Source: Rhizobium sp. FKL33 (lineage in GTDB: Bacteria; Pseudomonadota; Alphaproteobacteria; Rhizobiales; Rhizobiaceae). Taken from it: a DNA stretch of 64,000 nt. Made by a program: the position numbers and the translations under genes. The stretch is taken from the NCBI RefSeq assembly GCF_005222915.1, contig NZ_STFX01000001.1:124001-188000 (forward strand), written 5' to 3'. Position 1 is the stretch's first letter. Each line of letters begins with the position of its first letter. The notes under the pieces were generated by a model, which saw only the letters and a program-made list of their open reading frames with translations, ran no database searches and was not told where the DNA came from. Shown here piece after piece: positions 61,883 to 64,000 of this stretch.

Positions 61883-63256
61883 TTACTCTGCCGCTTCGAT
61901 GCGTGCCGAGGCCCTCTGCCGTCTCGCGATCACTTCCGGGTCGTTCATGAAATCCGTTCGACGACCCGGCTTCGTGCCGCGTGGCTTATAGCCAAGCTTC
62001 TCGCTGTTGGTCTTCACCTTCGGAGGACGCATCTGATCCTGGCGCTCCCTGATGAACTCCAGCACGTCCCCGAGCCGCTTATTATCAGTGACGGCCGTAT
62101 GAGTGACGCGCTGATCCTTGTCAAACACCGCGTAGGGCAGGGAGTGTCCTTTCCATCTGACATCGAGGCGTCCGTCGGCATAGGCATAGGTCTCGACATA
62201 TTTGCCAGCCAGGCCACGCGACACCTCGGTCTCGGCAAGCATGACCTTCCTGCGTTCGAACGAGAAGCTGAGTTGGGAGCCGACATAACACTGCTCTCGC
62301 TTGCAGAGAATGTCGCGAAGCCGGTCCGGCGCCATGTTCAGCGGACGATGCAGATTGTCGGGCCGGAAGGGTGTTCGTGCAAATCTCTGATTATGCTGGG
62401 TAATGAAGCTCGGAAGAAATGCGTTTCCCGACTCCATGTCCGAAATGCCGGCGAGACGCAGTTCCTTGACCAGGCGGTCCTGCAAGGTCCGGTTCGCGCG
62501 TTCGACACGTCCTTTGGCCTGACTGGAATTGGCGCAGAGAATCTCGATGTTGAGTTCCGACAGCGCTCGACCGAACTGCGTCATACCCTGACCATTGACG
62601 GCATCCTTCTTCGCCACACGGAACACTGAATGCTTGTCGGAATAGAAGGCGACCGGGCAACCATGCTCCTGGAGATAGTCCTCAACGGCTTCGAAATAGG
62701 TGAATGCGCTCTCCGACCGAACAAAGCGCAACTGCAACAATTTGCCCGTGGCATCGTCGATGAAGACCAGTAGCGTGCACATCGGGCCACGATCTTCGAA
62801 CCAGCGATGCTCGGAACCGTCGATCTGCACCAGCTCGCCAAAGGCCTCGCGACGCAACCTCGGCTGATGGAAGGTCTTGCGCTGCTTTCGCGAGAGCCAG
62901 ATACCGGCCTCGCTCATCCATTTGCGCAACGTCTCGCGGGAAACTGTCACGCCGTGCAGATCTTGCAGCTTCTCTGATGCCAACGAGGGACCGAAATCGA
63001 AGTATCGCTCTCGAACCAACGCGATGACATAGTCACGCACGCCATCGCGAATCCAATTGTTCGATGGTCGACCTCGAGCCTTGTGCCGGATCGCCGCGGC
63101 TCCATCTCGTTCAAACACATCAAGCAGCCGTCGGACCTGTCGGGTCGATATCGCCAGAACCGAACTCGCTGCAACAATCGTCATTCGACCTTCAACAATC
63201 TTCGACAGCACTTCGATACGCTGCAAATCGCGTTCGCTCATGACAATCAGTCCCAT
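61883..63256 (-). CDS. IS1202/ISNCY-type DDE transposase
   Basis: Integrase-core transposase of 457 residues, apparently intact. An N-terminal helix-turn-helix region (RMTIVAASSVLAISTRQVRRLLDVFERDG) is followed by a DDE catalytic core: Asp146 in QIDGSEHRWFEDRG, Asp207 in FYSDKHSVF and Glu252 in AKGRVERANRTLQDRL. The start at 63256 is chosen for GGGAGG 7 bases upstream. The C-terminus [20 protein letters not shown] is repeated in decayed form at 61.3 kb. With all catalytic residues present it may still be active. Confidence 0.9.
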   Translation of the reverse strand: MGLIVMSERDLQRIEVLSKIVEGRMTIVAASSVLAISTRQVRRLLDVFERDGAAAIRHKARGRPSNNWIRDGVRDYVIALVRERYFDFGPSLASEKLQDLHGVTVSRETLRKWMSEAGIWLSRKQRKTFHQPRLRREAFGELVQIDGSEHRWFEDRGPMCTLLVFIDDATGKLLQLRFVRSESAFTYFEAVEDYLQEHGCPVAFYSDKHSVFRVAKKDAVNGQGMTQFGRALSELNIEILCANSSQAKGRVERANRTLQDRLVKELRLAGISDMESGNAFLPSFITQHNQRFARTPFRPDNLHRPLNMAPDRLRDILCKREQCYVGSQLSFSFERRKVMLAETEVSRGLAGKYVETYAYADGRLDVRWKGHSLPYAVFDKDQRVTHTAVTDNKRLGDVLEFIRERQDQMRPPKVKTNSEKLGYKPRGTKPGRRTDFMNDPEVIARRQRASARIEAAE

Positions 63257-63294
63257 CCTGCAGCCTCCCGCCAGCACTCAGAACCGGGGGAGAA

Positions 63295-63336
63295 TGACAT
63301 TCTTACTTTGCTGAGTTAGGACATTCTAACTTTGCG
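63295..63336. repeat. Repeated terminal motif at the IS right end
   Basis: ACATTCTTACTTTGC and ACATTCTAACTTTGC occur as direct repeats separated by 8 or so bases, probably transposase-binding sites. A third, inverted copy is at the left end near 61463-61479. Confidence 0.65.
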
Positions 63337-63452
63337 CCTACATACTTAAACATGATAAGATAGATTATGGAACATAATTGCCCGGCCTTTGCCGGCGATC
63401 GGCGACGATGGCGTGCGCCAAGTCTGCGCGCCGCCACCGGAGCCAATGCGGA

Positions 63453-63788
63453 TCATACCGCAATGAGGCCTGCGATGATATCCGTCGCCTTGTGGTCCGG
63501 ATCGACGCCGTCGATCAGGAAGACATCGCCGTCGGCGGCTTGCGTCCGCAACGACGCCAAGGCCTGATAAGCTGCGGATCGATACCAGCTGCGCGCGGCG
63601 GCCAGATCGGGAAAGGCAATCACGATCAGGTCGTCGGCGAAACGACCCTCCAACTCGTCCTTGGGGCCGCCATGGATGATGAAGCGGCCATCGTATGGCG
63701 CTAGCGTGGCGTCGATTCCTGTGAGGTAATCGATGATGCCAGGGTTGATGGTGATATTACGCAGATGCGCGACAGCGTAAGCGGTCAT
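63453..63788 (-). CDS. DUF1330-family protein
   Basis: A 111-residue protein of the dimeric alpha-beta barrel superfamily. The DUF1330 signature is clear: GRFIIHGGPKDELEG, LIVIAFPDLAAARSWYRSAAYQALASLRTQAADGDVFLIDGV read over the usual spacing. The biochemical role of the family is not established. It lies 110 bases from the IS right end and 13 bases after the partial membrane-protein gene on the same strand. Confidence 0.88.
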   Translation of the reverse strand: MTAYAVAHLRNITINPGIIDYLTGIDATLAPYDGRFIIHGGPKDELEGRFADDLIVIAFPDLAAARSWYRSAAYQALASLRTQAADGDVFLIDGVDPDHKATDIIAGLIAV

Positions 63789-63801
63789 GGCGTATAGTCT
63801 C

Positions 63802-64000
63802 TCAGGTGGTGGCGAGCGCCGGTTTGGTCGCGGCGTGTTCAGCGATGGTCAGAAACGCGACGGCGGCGGCCTGAACGATCAGAAACGCCCAGCCGAGCGC
63901 GTTCGGCGAAATGACGCCTGTGACAGGCAGCGCCAGGCTGGCGAGGATCCAAACCGCATTGCCGGCAACGACCATATGGGCCGCCAGCGCTGGAATTGGC
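63802..64000 (-). CDS. Integral membrane protein, N-terminus outside the window
   Basis: The last 65 residues of a membrane protein are visible, ending EHAATKPALATT. Two hydrophobic helices are seen (AAHMVVAGNAVWILASLALPVTGVI and GWAFLIVQAAAVAFLTI). The gene runs off the right edge. Thirteen bases separate its stop from the DUF1330 start, suggesting one operon. The family is not recognisable from this fragment. Confidence 0.7.
   Translation of the reverse strand, partial: PIPALAAHMVVAGNAVWILASLALPVTGVISPNALGWAFLIVQAAAVAFLTIAEHAATKPALATT

Larger units (their letters stand above)
61451..63342 (-). mobile_element. IS1202/ISNCY-type insertion sequence
   Basis: A transposase gene is bounded by related terminal sequences. 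Reading inward, the right end has GCAAAGTTAGAATGTCC and the left end GCAAAGTAGAAATGTCA, each preceded by a TGT a few bases out. The right end also carries a second copy of the motif (ACATTCTTACTTTGC) 19 bases inside. Total length is about 1.9 kb, long for one transposase, because a 70-codon passenger-like gene and a hairpin occupy the left 400 bases. Exact ends and target duplication could not be fixed by eye. Confidence 0.7.

Noticed and set aside
63343-63452. A possible gene fragment between the IS and DUF1330
   Set aside because: Only short, unbiased frames; no similarity or ribosome site seen.

Overview
This 64 kb window looks like chromosome of a GC-rich alphaproteobacterium of the order Hyphomicrobiales (Rhizobiales). 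Grounds: the rpoB-rpoC-rpsL-rpsG-fusA-tuf block, a coaD-ppi-ppi-queA-tgt block, strong C/G third-position bias, several sugar and polyamine ABC importers, and RTX-type exoproteins. Genus cannot be fixed from the sequence alone.

Layout. (1) 1-16.0 kb, plus strand: rpoB, rpoC, an inserted RTX-like repeat protein (8.9-10.7 kb) and a small acidic protein, then the str operon rpsL-rpsG-fusA-tuf. A relic of a second tuf 3' end and a perfect hairpin follow tuf. (2) 16-18.3 kb: pyridoxal kinase, an NAD-dependent epimerase, a small membrane protein. (3) 18.3-32.4 kb: a carbohydrate regulon. A LacI-type repressor is divergent from an operon with a long Tat-exported binding protein, two permeases, two different ATPases, an Idh/MocA oxidoreductase, a TIM-barrel isomerase, a DUF4432 mutarotase-like protein, an SDR, a binding-protein-like protein without a signal peptide, a crotonase and a FAH-family enzyme. 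(4) 32.4-38.8 kb, minus strand: YdcSTUV-like polyamine importer, aminobutyraldehyde dehydrogenase and a metallo-beta-lactamase-fold hydrolase. (5) 39-40.4 kb: an RTX protein with an apparent HasA hemophore-like N-terminus. (6) 40.7-48.1 kb: a second sugar importer with aldose dehydrogenase, deoxysugar mutarotase and an enolase-superfamily dehydratase, divergent from a GntR regulator. (7) 48.1-52.1 kb: yidD, a four-gene operon of unknown function around a membrane-anchored FAD oxidase, and a 45-codon membrane protein. (8) 52.4-57.7 kb: coaD, two cyclophilins, queA, tgt, ilvA. (9) 57.7-64 kb: cupins, an ABC exporter with a leader-peptide-like sequence, an IS1202/ISNCY-type insertion sequence beside a decayed relative, a DUF1330 protein and a gene cut by the window edge.

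Most unusual observations. The two ATPases of the LacI-regulated importer carry complementary lesions: one has lost the LSGGQ signature, the other has Asp for the catalytic Glu. This predicts an asymmetric heterodimer with one consensus and one degenerate ATP site. The same operon encodes a binding-protein-like protein that appears cytosolic. Tgt has lost three of its four expected zinc ligands. No CRISPR array, tRNA or rRNA gene was recognised.
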